The position numbers were made by a program, and so were the translations under genes. The notes beneath the pieces were generated by a model. The model did no database searches. It saw nothing but the letters and a program-made list of their open reading frames with translations, and was not told the DNA's origin. Shown here one piece after another: positions 10,984-21,539 of a stretch of 42,535 nt of DNA. Source of the DNA: Guillardia theta CCMP2712 (taxonomy: Eukaryota; Cryptophyceae; Pyrenomonadales; Geminigeraceae); the NCBI RefSeq assembly GCF_000315625.1, contig NW_005434554.1, forward strand, positions 129,615 to 172,149, in the 5' to 3' direction. Within the stretch, counting starts at the first letter, position 1; the number at the start of each line of letters is the position of its first letter.

Positions 10984-12573
10984 GAGTCTGAAACAGTGGA
11001 GTCTGTTCAGTTCCAATCTAATGAGGGTTTCTCCTCCTTATCATCTTACTCCTCTCCTCTCCTCTCCTCTCCTCTCCTCTCCTCTCCTCTCCTCTCCTCT
11101 CCTCTCCTCTCCTCTCCTCTCCTCTCCTCTCTTCTCCTCTCATCTCCTCTCCTCTCCTCTCCTCTCCTCTTGCCTGGCTTCCTTTCGTCGCAATGGTCTC
11201 TCGTTGCGCCCGCTCGCAGCATGACACTGATCTCCATGTTGCCAAAGAAACGGCTCTGGTTGCGAGCGTAACGTATTATTTAGACTGGGTGGGTGTTGGC
11301 GAACACCCGTCCTGTGCCGTTGCTACGGTAGGACAGTGGTAAAATAGTGGGGTCATGATAGGATATTTGAGGGGTGTAAATAGTAATGGGTGGGTACTGG
11401 CTCCGTTTGGGGTACATGGAATTCTACTAGATGGGGGTGGGGGTTATGGATGGGCTTCGGGGAAACAGGATTGTGAAGAATATTTCAAAATATATTATGA
11501 ATTTTCAACAATATAATAAAATTGTATTCAAATTTGTCTCCAGAAATGTGAAATTGTTGGGGAGGTCTTGCTTTGTAGTCATGTGGGTGGGAATCATTTG
11601 GGGGCTAGGGGTACTTTTTGTACCCACCCTTGATACTGTGAAAATATGAATAAAGTACCGGTGATCCCTAGAATGGACTAGCCGGTATCGTTATGGATGG
11701 GTAGGCCAGGACGAGAGAGGGTGTAGAGCAAAGTTGAGGGTAGGGGTGGTCCTTGCAAGGCTCAAGAGGTAGGGTGATAACGGAAAGGAGGGGTACAGAA
11801 TACAAACGGGGGTGATCGTTCCATGGTGGGTGGTTTATCTCTGTATGACCCCCTACATTTGGGTTATATTGAATGATTTTTAGTAGGTGAGGGTACTTCG
11901 GGAGTTTCTGTAAGGACGATAACGGGTGGGTTTGTGGAAATGTACGGTAGGGGTACTTTTAGAGGAAGTAAAGGTTTGGGTAGGGTCGTAGGCAGAAGTG
12001 CTGGGGGTAGGGGGTAGTGGTGGGATGGGGGCTCATGACATGCAAGCATATTGAGGAATGCTGGGAAGGAGGGCGAAAAAAAATGAAGAGGAGGGGAGGA
12101 GAGGGGAGAGAGGAGAGGAGAGGAGAGGAGAGAGGGAGAGAGGTTTTCTAGAGGATATGCGAGGCGAGGCGAGGCCGAACCAGCTGAGGTGATCCAAGTT
12201 CCGAGCTGGTCAAAGTGAAGCAGAGATCAGATGGAACTTACCAAACTTGACAAGGAGTTTCTGTGAGTGGTGAGAGATGAGAGGCATGGGTTGAAAGATG
12301 ATAGGAACAAGATGATGAAGAAAACTTGAAGTGAAGGCATTGAAGGCACTGAGGAAGGACCGGAAGCCATAGAAGCTAGCAGCACATCGCTGGCAGAGAT
12401 TAGGTATCATCGCAGGGGAAGCGAGCAGCAAGGATGGGTGGCTTCCGAGCATGCAGCTCTACCCATAGGAACGCACATTCCGTGTGCTGTCCCCATTTTC
12501 CTGTCGCAAGGCTCAATCTGACTCGAGCTCTCGTGCTCTGATCAGGACCAGCGTTCTTGGACCTCCTTCGGCC
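10984..12573. other. Intergenic region with CTCCT microsatellite and GGGTA-rich island
   Basis: Divergent spacer between the F-box/LRR gene (-) and the BAR-auxilin gene (+). It holds a near-perfect CTCCT pentanucleotide array at 11049-11168, then about 700 bases (11280-12050) in which the + strand is rich in GGGTA, GGGGTAC and TAGGGG words with an AT-rich island at 11470-11540, then a GA-rich stretch (12065-12145). An 80-codon frame on the minus strand (12210-12452) has some protein character but no supporting motif. Confidence 0.55.
11049..11168. repeat. (CTCCT)n pentanucleotide microsatellite
   Basis: About 120 bases of tandem CTCCT units with two single-base interruptions (near 11131 and 11142). 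It lies just upstream of the F-box/LRR start (10983). Confidence 0.9.
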
Positions 12574-15500
12574 ATGGAGTTCTTAAAGAAGGGAGTGCAG
12601 GCTGCGAAGAAAGTCGGGTCACAGGCTGTGAGCCAATTGATGGATGTAATTCATCTCCTCCCTCTCTCCTTCCTCTCTTCCTCCTCCCCTTCGCTGAGTG
12701 CTGAATGCCTCAGGCGGTTGATGAGAACTCGACGACGTCCCTCGGCCTTGGCACCTCCTCCAACGACGTGGAGTTCGAAGCTGGAGTCAAGCACTTCATG
12801 ACGCTGAACAACTCTCTCAAGCAAATCGGCACCAAGGCGCAGGCGCTGATTCAATCCATCCGCTCCCAAGGACAGGTAACGGACAGCTCTCGCACCTTCC
12901 TTCGCGCCCTTATGTTCAGCTTTGCCACTGTCAAGCACCTGGCTCTCGCTCTAGGATCGTGCTGACTGGCGTCGCAGAATGCTCTTGGAGTTGTTGAGCT
13001 GGTGGAGGCTTCTCTTGAGATGGAGTTTGGAGAAGACAGCATGTGGACAAATGCAGCGTACAAGCTGAGAAGCTTGAACCAGCAGGTCGATGCTTGTTGG
13101 TAGGCCGTGAGCTCGTCCTGAAATGCGATCCGTGCACAGATTGATGGGAAGTTTAACCAGCAGCTCTGTACACTGCTGCAGAGAGATATCCTGGACAAGA
13201 TAAGCGCAGAACTGGAAACAAACTCTCAGACCAAAATGTTTATCGATCAACGAAGGTCGATGAAGGAGGCAACGAAGTAAGGCGCCGCTGTAGACTGCAG
13301 TCTTTTGTCCTTACCCAGATCCTCCTCTTGCCCCTCCCCTTCTTCCGCGCCCTCCCTCCCCTTCTTCCGCGTCCTCCCCTCTGACTCGCTGGAATCTCTC
13401 AGGGCGGAGGCTGACGATGCTCTCCACAAGCTTGCAGCCATCATCAGGTGATGGAGCGCAATGGCAAGTGAACCACAGCTGCAGCTGACTCGCATGCAGG
13501 AGGAGGAACATGCTGCTGGCTCATCTGGTGACTGTGTTCATGTCGCACCAGTACAACTACTACGTCCGGCTCGCTGATCAGTGCCAGCACCTTCGACAGG
13601 TGAGACGAAGGCCGGGAGAAGTTGGAGGGCAGCTGCTGACCCCGGCCTGCTTCCCAGCTCACCGTGGAGTGCAAGGAGCTCCTCAACGGAGCATCGAGTG
13701 ACGTGCACACGCCTCCAACTCAGTCCGCTGTCCCCAACCACGTCCAGCAAATCCCTCCGATGCCCAAGGAAACGCCGCAGGACCCGAACGGGAACGCGGC
13801 TGTCCCTGCGAAGGTGGAGGAGGCGGCGGCCCCTGTTGTTCAGAAGGAAGTCCAGGAGGCGCCCTTGCCCACTCCAGCTGAGGAGAAGCCGGCGAAGGAG
13901 GAGGCGAAGGAGGCAGATCTGCTGTCCATGCTGGACTCTGATCAGCCGGCAGAGACAGAAAAGGCGAACAGCAACGGGGGCCCGAGGAGACTCTCGCAGG
14001 AAGCAAGTCAGGCCGACAGGCAGCAGGAGACCGCTGACCTGCTAGGAGAAGCTTCCTCTGCTGTCCCCCAGTCCACCGACCTCCTGGGAGACCTCCTCTC
14101 TGAACCTCAGGTACTCCCTCCCTCTCCTGTCTCGCACCGCCTCAGCCCCCGTCAGGTCAGGAGCGCTCCTCCCAAGAACAATCCGCAGGACGACCTTCTG
14201 GGCGACTTCACGAGCTCCGCGCCCTCACGAGCGAAGCCGAAGCCCTCCGGTCCTGCCGATGACCTCCTCGACTTCTCCTCTACCAAGGCTTCTACCCCCG
14301 CCGATCCTCTTGCTGACTTCTTCGGTAATGCCCGCTGGTGGTTCCGTGCAGTCCCCACCTCCTCCTCGCCGCTGATCAGGCTCCTCTACTTGCCACTCCT
14401 CCTGCTCTCTCGCTGTGCTCTAGATAGCATCGCTGTCCTTCGTTGTCCCCTCCTCGTACATCAAGATCACAGAGGTTGACTACCCTGCAGGGCATAGCAC
14501 GAGCTCGACCAAGGCGAACAAAGACCCGATCTTCGTGAGTGCTCCTCCTCTCTCCCGCAACCTTGTTCCCCCCCCCCCCCCCTCACCTCCTCCTTCCCCT
14601 TCACTTCTCTCGCTCACCGATGCAGCAGGACGTGTTCAACAATAGCGATATGCTCGGTGGAATGGGCAATGGCGACTCGCCCGTGGTCGGTGGCGACGAG
14701 GAGCCGTTGAAGCCCGTGGCGAGAGGCGCGAGATTCCGAGCAGGCGACGAGTTTAAGGGGACAGGAACCAACAGGTGGGAGTTGCAGAGGGAGAGGAGCA
14801 GGAGCAGGAAGAGGAGGAGGAGCAGGAGGAGGGAAGATATCGTGTTGGGGACGCGTTGAGGTAGAGGAGAAGGGTCTGACGGCTCTGGGGGTGCAGGGAG
14901 GAGCTACAACGGCAGTTCGAGCAGCACATTGCAGAGAAAGCGCAGGCAAAGGCGGAGGAAGTTCGAAGGCAAGAGGAAGATAAGAAGAATTACGAAGACA
15001 TGAAGTTTCAGGCACAGGTAAAAAATGAGCATATCTCCTTGTGACGACCATATCTGAGTGAATTCTCTCTCCCCCCTCTCTCTTTTGCTCTTGTTCTACC
15101 TGTTCTTCACCCATTCCTCCTCCTCCTACTCCTACTCCTACTCCTACTCCTACTCCTACTCCTACTCCTACTCCTCCTGCTCCCTACTTGCCAACCTGAA
15201 CTTCTTTTCTCCATCCTCTCCGACGCTATAGGATATGGTGGATAAGAAGATTGTTGGCTGGGCTGGGCCGAAGCACAACCGAAAGAACCTTCGAGCGATG
15301 CTTGCTAGCTTCGACACGGTGAGGACCGCAGCCCTTCTCCCTCACTCCCTCCTCCTGTCGCTCTGTTGAGCCTCCTCCGCACCCTGCACTTCTGCTTCGC
15401 TTTTCTCCTCTCCTGCTGCCCCTGCTTTCCCCTCCTCCTCTCCTCAACTCCCTCCCCTCCCCCTTGTCTCTCCCTTCCTCTTCCACTTCCTCCTCCCTCT

Positions 15501-16074
15501 CACTTTCCCCCTCCCCCCTTGTGCTGCTCCATCGCTGGTATCTCTCACTCCCTCCTTCTTTGGCTTCAGGTCCTATGGGACGAGGCCAAGGCCAAGTGGA
15601 AGACCGTCGGGCTGCACGAGCTTGTCATGCCTGCCGATGTCAAGAAGATCCACAGGAAGGCCATTCTCATCGTACATCCTGGTAGGAGCTCGACTAACTC
15701 CCCTCTCCTCCCCCCCCTTCCTTTCCTCCTGCGATCTTTTTCTTCTCCCTCCTCCTTCTGCCCTTCTTCAACCTGTCATGATGTTTCTCTGGCGTTCCCA
15801 TTCTCCCTCCTCTTCCCCTCCTTCTACCCTCCTCCTCCTTTCCCTCATCTCTGCTCCTATCCTCCGCTTACAAACCCTACGATCTCCCTTCATGCTCTAT
15901 CTCATGGCTCTTCCGCCCTCCCTCTCCTCGCTCCCTGTCTTCCCCTCCTTGCTCACGGGCTCTCTCGCAGACAAAGTTCACAACGCTTCCATCGAGGCGA
16001 AGATCCTCGCAGAGCAGGTGCATGCGGTGCTGCATGAGGCCTTGGAGACCTTCAGGAAACAGGAGTCGTGTTAA
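12574..16074 (+). CDS. BAR-domain / auxilin-type J-domain fusion protein
   Basis: Fourteen exons: 12574-12645, 12714-12875, 12978-13085, 13140-13276, 13403-13447, 13500-13599, 13658-14110, 14156-14324, 14473-14534, 14626-14774, 14897-15017, 15232-15318, 15570-15681, 15971-16074 (626 aa; every phase matches). Residues 1 to about 220 are a continuous amphipathic helical region (FEAGVKHFMTLNNSLKQIG ... HQYNYYVRLADQCQHLRQL) read as a BAR membrane-curvature domain. Residues about 295-425 carry repeated DLL/DLLGD motifs (DLLSMLD, DLLGDLL, DDLLGDF, DDLLDF, DPLADFF), the kind bound by clathrin and adaptor ears. Residues about 527-626 are an auxilin/GAK-type J domain with the HPDK motif (H591-P592-D593) that activates Hsc70 to uncoat clathrin vesicles. 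The J-domain call is strong, the BAR call good. Its role is probably endocytic vesicle curvature plus uncoating in one polypeptide. Confidence 0.85.
14111..14155 (+). other. 45-base in-frame intron in the BAR-auxilin gene
   Basis: GTACTCCC...CCCGTCAG separates EPQ from VRSAPP. It is a multiple of three with no stop, so it can be read through. A pyrimidine-rich body and the locus-typical size favour an intron; an alternative AG at 14160 exists. Confidence 0.5.
15119..15178. repeat. (CTACTC)n/(CTC)n simple repeat in an intron
   Basis: Tandem CTACTC hexanucleotides flanked by CTC units, within the intron 15018-15231 of the BAR-auxilin gene. No function is evident. Confidence 0.8.
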
Positions 16075-16771
16075 GGCGAGGAGGGAGGCGCTTGTTTGTT
16101 TGTGGAGGAGGAGGAGGAGGAGGAGGAGGAGGAGACGAGGGAACAAAAGTTATCACTTTCTGGTGACTTTATTGCTAACGGAACCGCATCCTCCTCGCTG
16201 CTGCAACAGCACGAGCAGCCATCATCATTGGTTTCGACCTCCATCGCNNNNNNNNNNNNNNNNNNNNNNNNNNNNNNNNNNNNNNNNNNNNNNNNNNNNN
16301 NNNNNNNNNNNNNNNNNNNNNNNNNNNNNNNNNNNNNNNNNNNNNNNGGGCAGGCACGAGACTGAAGGAGGGGAAATCAACAGTTGCGTAGCTTCGGCTG
16401 AGAAAAGGTACTTTAAAAACCTTTCTTACTGTTATCCTGTGAAAGCAGTGTAGAAAGTAAATTTTTGTATCTAGTCTACAGGCACAACAGCGCTCGCTGC
16501 TCCTTTGTTTCGGCTCTGTTGTACATGAAGATTGGGGGCTTCTTCCTTGTCGATGATTACAGCACTGCTGAAAAGCCGAAGCACGCAAGCGAAGAAAGCG
16601 CGCAGGCCGCCAATCAAACGAACCCGAGCGTATCCATCCCACTCTCAAATCGCCGAATCAAGTTTCAACTCGTCCAACTAAACTACATTCAGTGCAGCCC
16701 CGGTGATCTGGCTTCCGGCCGCCAGGCCCGGGCCCGCTACAAGCCTAGCCCTCCAGCTAGCGTAATGGTAG
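16075..16771. other. Intergenic region with GAG repeat and assembly gap
   Basis: 3' side of the BAR-auxilin gene and of the convergent WW-domain gene. It contains a GAG microsatellite (16105-16135) just after the stop codon, the N run, and about 420 bases of unique sequence with a GC-rich patch at 16695-16745. No gene is seen, though the gap could hide something short. Confidence 0.55.
16248..16347. other. Assembly gap (100 N)
   Basis: Exactly 100 N, the conventional placeholder for a gap of unknown size. It begins about 110 bases after a GAG microsatellite. Confidence 0.98.
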
Positions 16772-16991
16772 TCAACCATCACCGATCATCCGAAACTCCT
16801 CCTCCTCCTCCTCCTCCTCCTCCTCCTCCTCCTCCTCCTCCTCCTCCTCCTCCTCCTCCTCCTCCTCCTCCCTTTCTCGATGGGGCGATTCCATCATGGT
16901 GCTCATCCTCCTCCCCCCGTACGGCGTCGCATGTTCAACGGCGCGCTGTGCTAGCAAAAGAGGATTCCTGCCCCTTCCATCTCCCAGCGTG

Positions 16992-17024
<33 letters not shown>

Positions 17025-19030
17025 GGTGCCTCCTCCCCTGTCGGGACCCAACGCTCCACAAGCACTCGGCGGGCTGCAAGGCTGGAGGAGGGGACAAGGA
17101 GAGCAGGGGAGGGGACAAGGAGAGCAGAGGAGGTGGGAGGGATGATCTCAGCAGAGGGGAGAGGGGCGAGATGGATCATGGGCTGGTCTCTATACGCTAT
17201 CGCCGTCTGTTCCCCGCTCGGATACCCCGGGAGCAATCCTTCAGTTTGGCTCTCAGAGGCCCTCGGGGTTGGCAGCGGCAAGGAGAAGGAGTCGACCATC
17301 TCCTTGGCTCCTTCCCTTGTCTTCCACGGCCCCTTCGTCTGTGCTTGCCCGCTCCATCTCTCGCTCTTCTTCTTCTGTTCCTCCAGCACTTTCTTCCAGA
17401 AGTTTGGAACTTGCAGCTGCTCCTGCTGCCTTTTGACTCCTCCCTGCTGCTTCATAGTCCCTTCGACACCCATCTGTTGATCCTGCTGCTGCTTCCCCTG
17501 CTCGTGCTTTACAGCTTGAGGTCTATTCCCATTCTGCAAATTCCGCTGCTGCTGCTGCTGCTGCTTCTTACCGAGAACGTCGGCTAGCCGCCGCAAGTAC
17601 GCGGAAACGTTATGCAGCTCTCGCCACATCCTCTCATCCTCACCAACCGATACATTTTGCGATGCTGTTGACGATAAAGGAGGTGTTGTTTCTGTTGTTG
17701 CTGTTGCTGTTGCTGTTGCTGTTGATGGTGGTGCCAACTCCCCCTTTTCGTCTCGAGAGATCCAGCAGCTTCTATCAACGAGCATGGGCATGAAACTGTC
17801 GTCGCAAGGCAGAAAGCCTGGGGGCAGCCAGGAGGTTTCATTTGTGTTGATGTTGGAGAAGAACACCCGACCCTCAGGGTCGTTCATCGCCATCCATCCA
17901 TCCTACACGTCAAGATCATCGAACGCACAATAGAAGACAAACAACTCAGCACCGTGAGCACCACAGGAGCGAATCTTTCCTCTCCCCCCTTCCGCACGAA
18001 TTGCCATCCAGGAAACACGTTGTAGCCCCAGCGCGACTGATTATGCTGTTCTCTGCTGGTCTGGTTGATTCCAGCCTGCTTGAAGAGTCAAGACACTTTC
18101 CGTCAAGTTGATCGTCAGCACCTTCGAGTGATGAATTTCGCTGATCAAGTTGTGCAAAGAGTCGGAGATCTGCTTGAAATATCCTCTTTCCTCGTCCATA
18201 AAAGTTTTCTTTGAATTCAACTCGAGGGTTCGGTTTTGTGAGATTTGCATCAGGACAGCTATGTACTCTTCAAGTGTCTTGGTCATCTTCTCGCTCCTCC
18301 CCAACATAGAAGCCACTACCCTCACCTATAGGAATAGTTACCTCCGCACAAACCCTCGTTCATGGCAACGTCAAACCGTATGTTGCAGAGCAGTCTCGTT
18401 CTTCTTGGCGCGGTGCAATGAACGCCAAAGTTTCGCTACTTCAACCTCACTGTCGTTGTACAGTCTCTCCATGCTCTCTTCCTTCGCCACCAACTTGTCG
18501 TTCATCTCCATCACCTCATGCATCTTGTTGTGTGAATCTATCAACCTGTGCTTCTCCTCATGAAGCTGGCTTTGCAAATCTTTCATTTCTGCACAGATGG
18601 AACTGATTCCCGATGTGTTCATCTCGCTAGCGCTCTCATCGCAGGAAAGCGGCTGATTCTGCTCAGCAGCAGTTTGTATGCTCCTGGATACAACGTTGGA
18701 AATTGCCCTTTTCAGCGCTGCCTGCGCCATCTGAGAGGCTTCCGGGTTCCCTGCGGCCTTGATCATCATCTGAATGGCCTCCACGAGGTCTGCATGCGAT
18801 GAGTTCGACGAGGACAGCAGCCGGATAACGCGCGAGAGCAGCAGGTCCTCTCTCGACGGCTTGAAAACCCCTGGAGGACGGTGGTCAGTCACTGGGTCAT
18901 GGCACTGCCGCAGGTGACGCTGCCCCATGGGCTGCGGCTCACCTTGCGTGTCTAGCCCGATCAGGAGCAGGCAGGCCATCAGCATCGCCCCCCCTACGCC
19001 CCTCACTCTCCCCGCCGCCCTCCCCGCCAT
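16772..19030 (-). CDS. Signal-peptide coiled-coil protein with WW domain and acidic tail
   Basis: Exon 1, 19030-18377 (218 codons), starts with an Arg-rich N-terminus and hydrophobic core (AMLMACLLLIGLD), a likely signal peptide, then helical coiled-coil sequence (LQSQLHEEKHRLIDSHNKMH). A 51-base intron (18326-18376) joins it in phase to exon 2 (18325 to about 18120), also coiled coil. The last exon ends at 16772 and includes GWMAMNDPEGRVFFSN followed by TNETSWLPP, a WW domain that would bind proline-rich ligands. A Gln-rich section (CAG repeats near 17550) and about 25 consecutive Glu encoded by a CCT/AGG repeat end the protein. Joins between 18120 and 17895 are unresolved; an extra exon near 18035-17970 is possible. 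A secreted, ER or plastid location is inferred. Confidence 0.66.
16797..16872. repeat. (CCT)n microsatellite coding for poly-glutamate on the minus strand
   Basis: About 25 perfect CCT units on the + strand, read as GAG codons near the C-terminus of the WW-domain gene. Length polymorphism between strains would be expected. Confidence 0.88.
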
Positions 19031-19220
19031 GTCGGTTTCTATTCTCGGCGAGCTGTCAATGCCAATAAAACGGTTTGTAACGGTATAGAGCGGGGATGTG
19101 GTCCCGAAATCTGGGGAAATTTCTGGGGAAATTTCGGCTGGGAAATTTGGGGAAAGAGTGGGGAGGAGGGGAGGGGTCGTAACGGTGCAACGGACGGCGC
19201 GGAGGTGGGATGGCGCGGTA
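19031..19220. promoter_or_regulatory. Bidirectional promoter with GGGGAAATTT repeats
   Basis: Only 190 bases separate the WW-domain gene (-) and the PP2C gene (+). A phased cluster at 19111-19157 has four close copies of a GGGAAATTT/GGGGAAA word, the first two as identical 14-base units (CTGGGGAAATTT plus spacer). The rest is GC-rich with a GGTATAGAG at 19082. A regulatory role is inferred from position and repetition. Confidence 0.45.
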
Positions 19221-20702
19221 ATGGGGCTGAAGGAGGAGGCAGGAGAGGAGGAGACACGACACAAGAGCAGGCGACCAGGTAGAACACAGCCGCCTGCATG
19301 CAGGTCAACAAACTTGAAGCATGGGGGCCATGATGGCGATAGCTCGAAGAAGGAGAAGAAGAATGCTGTGGGGGCTGCAGGAGGGGGGCAACAAATCCTG
19401 CAGGGCAAAGACAGGAAGGTGACCATCGCTCGGGTGCTATGGGAGAAGGAAGGAGAAGGAAACGGTTGGGATCAAGTGAAAAGTTTCGATGAGCAGCAAC
19501 AGTGCGAGTTGCTGTTTCGCTATGCCAGGTTTGCAGAGGCGTATCTGGCAGCGAAAAGGTGCCGAAAGAAGGGCACGTCGGTGAAGGTGAACGTTCCAGT
19601 CGTTTACAACAGCAAGCTCGTTCCCATCGACTTCGGGAGGCCTTCTGAGTGGAGATCGGGAGTAGCATCTCGCGTCCTGTCCAACGAACTGAGAGTTGCC
19701 ACCATCATCTTCGACCATAAGGACGATTGGGCAGACGAAGGCTATCAGCTTGACGACGTGCTTGCCCAAGATACAAGACATGTATGGATTGGATGTGAGG
19801 CAGATACGCATGACGGAGGTCTTCGATACCAAGAAGACCGCTCAGTCAAGGTTCAGATCATGAACAACAATCCGAAATTCCCCGAGCTGTTGGATATCAC
19901 TATGCCAGATTTGTCGTTTTTTGCTGTTTTCGATGGGCATGGAGGCGAAGGTACGGTAGATTTTGTACAAGATCACCTGCCAAAGAATTTTGCGAAAGAG
20001 TTGAGGAAGTGCCTGAACAGAAAGCTGCGAGGCAGGTTCAGCACATGCCTGGCCACCGCGCTGAAGCAGGCATTCAAGTTAACGGACAACGTGATCAAAG
20101 AGATGATAGATTCCAGGGAATGGGAAGAGCAATCGGTCCAAGGCACCAAGACTTGCATGGATTCTAGTGGTGCGGCGGCTGTCGCTGCCGTCCTGTGCGG
20201 TCGCGAGCTCGTGATCGCGCATGTTGGGGACTGCCGAGCGGTGATGTCGGATAAGCAGGGCAAGTCGAAGCTCCTGACCAAGGACCACACTTATTACAAC
20301 ATCGAAGAGCGCGAGCGAGTCGAGAGTATCGGAGGAAGCTGGGAACACTCTCGTCTCAACTCCATACTGGGGGTCTCACGTGCGTTCGGCGACTTCTGCT
20401 TCCAGACTAGGGCTAAGGTGGCTGGACTCTCCGCTGAGCCGGAGATCTTCCAGACGAGCATAACAGACGAGCACGAGCTGCTGCTGCTGGCCTCTGATGG
20501 CTTCTGGTCGGAAGAGAACAGTCAGGGTTTCGGTTTCAGAGACTCTGCGGAGGCGGTCACGTGCCTTAGGGCGCACCTGCAACGGAACAACAACGACCTG
20601 AAGGACGCGCTCAAGCTCGCCATCTCCCGTGCGGTGAAGTGCAGCGAGACCGACAACACGACGGGGATTCTCATCTCCTTTCATAAGCTGGAACAGGTCT
20701 GA
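19221..20702 (+). CDS. PP2C-family protein serine/threonine phosphatase
   Basis: Single exon of 493 aa; the ATG at 19221 is the first in-frame ATG, since upstream codons only extend the frame through the promoter. Catalytic PP2C motifs appear in order: RYQEDR, FFAVFDGHGGEG (metal-binding Asp-Gly), SGAAAVAAVL, IAHVGDCRAVMS, LTKDHT, LGVSRAFGD, LLLASDGFWS and DNTTGILI. All aspartates expected to hold the two Mn/Mg ions are present, so it should dephosphorylate phospho-Ser/Thr. The first 150 residues are basic and low complexity, then form a helical extension without a recognised domain. No membrane segment or clear targeting peptide is seen. It shares its promoter region with the divergent WW-domain gene. 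Confidence 0.92.
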   Translation: MGLKEEAGEEETRHKSRRPGRTQPPACRSTNLKHGGHDGDSSKKEKKNAVGAAGGGQQILQGKDRKVTIARVLWEKEGEGNGWDQVKSFDEQQQCELLFRYARFAEAYLAAKRCRKKGTSVKVNVPVVYNSKLVPIDFGRPSEWRSGVASRVLSNELRVATIIFDHKDDWADEGYQLDDVLAQDTRHVWIGCEADTHDGGLRYQEDRSVKVQIMNNNPKFPELLDITMPDLSFFAVFDGHGGEGTVDFVQDHLPKNFAKELRKCLNRKLRGRFSTCLATALKQAFKLTDNVIKEMIDSREWEEQSVQGTKTCMDSSGAAAVAAVLCGRELVIAHVGDCRAVMSDKQGKSKLLTKDHTYYNIEERERVESIGGSWEHSRLNSILGVSRAFGDFCFQTRAKVAGLSAEPEIFQTSITDEHELLLLASDGFWSEENSQGFGFRDSAEAVTCLRAHLQRNNNDLKDALKLAISRAVKCSETDNTTGILISFHKLEQV

Positions 20703-20826
20703 CTGACACGCTCTGGTTGTTTGCTGGTGATGACCTTGTGCTTCAGGAATCTTTTAAACCCATCTCGTTCCCCAAAGAGCGTCCAAGGTTCTTCTGCAAA
20801 CCTTCCCGTTCCACGGAAGCCTAGGC

Positions 20827-21348
20827 TTAGCGTTCATGTTTATATCTCTTGAAGCTGCTCATCTCAACCTTGATGGCAGTCTCCAGGTTTTGCCACAGTT
20901 TGTGAGTGGTGGAGTTTTTGTTTGCACATATAGCAATACACTTCACTGAATTCACTCGTTCTCAACGATGTGCTACATTTAACGACAAGCCATCTGTGAT
21001 AACTTCGAATATGACGACAACGAGATCTATGAAGAAGGAATGACGCTTGAGAGAAAGAGAGGGATAGGGAAAACAGCAGCACAATCCAGCTATTCCCGTT
21101 GCTGGCAGATACATAAGTCTGAACAATCACTCCGCATGTCCTACCCATTCAAACTTCCCTGAATGATCAGGAGCATGTAAATATGAAAGATGCCATGGTA
21201 CGACCAGGTGCCATCTACATATCAATGGAGTCGAAGAGAGTATCTGTTCGATCGTTCTCCGCTATGACCATACATCGATTCTTTCCTGCACAATAAACTC
21301 CTTATCGTTCACTCTCCACTCCTCCATCATCACCGCTTTCTCCTCCAT
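20827..21348 (-). CDS. Possible small multi-exon gene of unknown function
   Basis: Several protein-like segments lie in order on the minus strand and fit short GT-AG introns. A start at 21348 reads MEEKAVMMEEWRVNDKEFIV (exon 21348-21274, donor GTATGG). A middle segment near 21210-21135 reads WSYHGIFHIYMLLIIQG. A later one reads RHSFFIDLVVVIFEV to about 20980, and a last exon (about 20930-20827) reads KLWQNLETAIKVEMSSFK and ends at TAA. Not every junction can be fixed and I recognise no family, so the existence of the gene is tentative. It converges on the PP2C gene, 124 bases between stops. Confidence 0.35.
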
Positions 21349-21504
21349 CGTATCATCTTCTCTCTTCTCTGTCACAACCTCACACTGAACATCTCCTTTC
21401 TCTCCCTCCCTCCCTCCCACCCACCCACCCTCCCTCCTCTCTCTCTCTCTCTCTGTCTCTGTCTCTGTCTCTGTCTCTCTCACTCACTCACTCTCACTCA
21501 CTCA

Positions 21505-21539
<35 letters not shown>

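Noticed and set aside
11018-11271. Open frames reading through the CTCCT array
   Set aside because: Pentanucleotide repeats are open in several frames by nature and encode only simple repeats.
12210-12452. 80-codon minus-strand frame with some protein character
   Set aside because: No recognisable motif and no splice partner I could defend; kept only as a remark in the intergenic entry.
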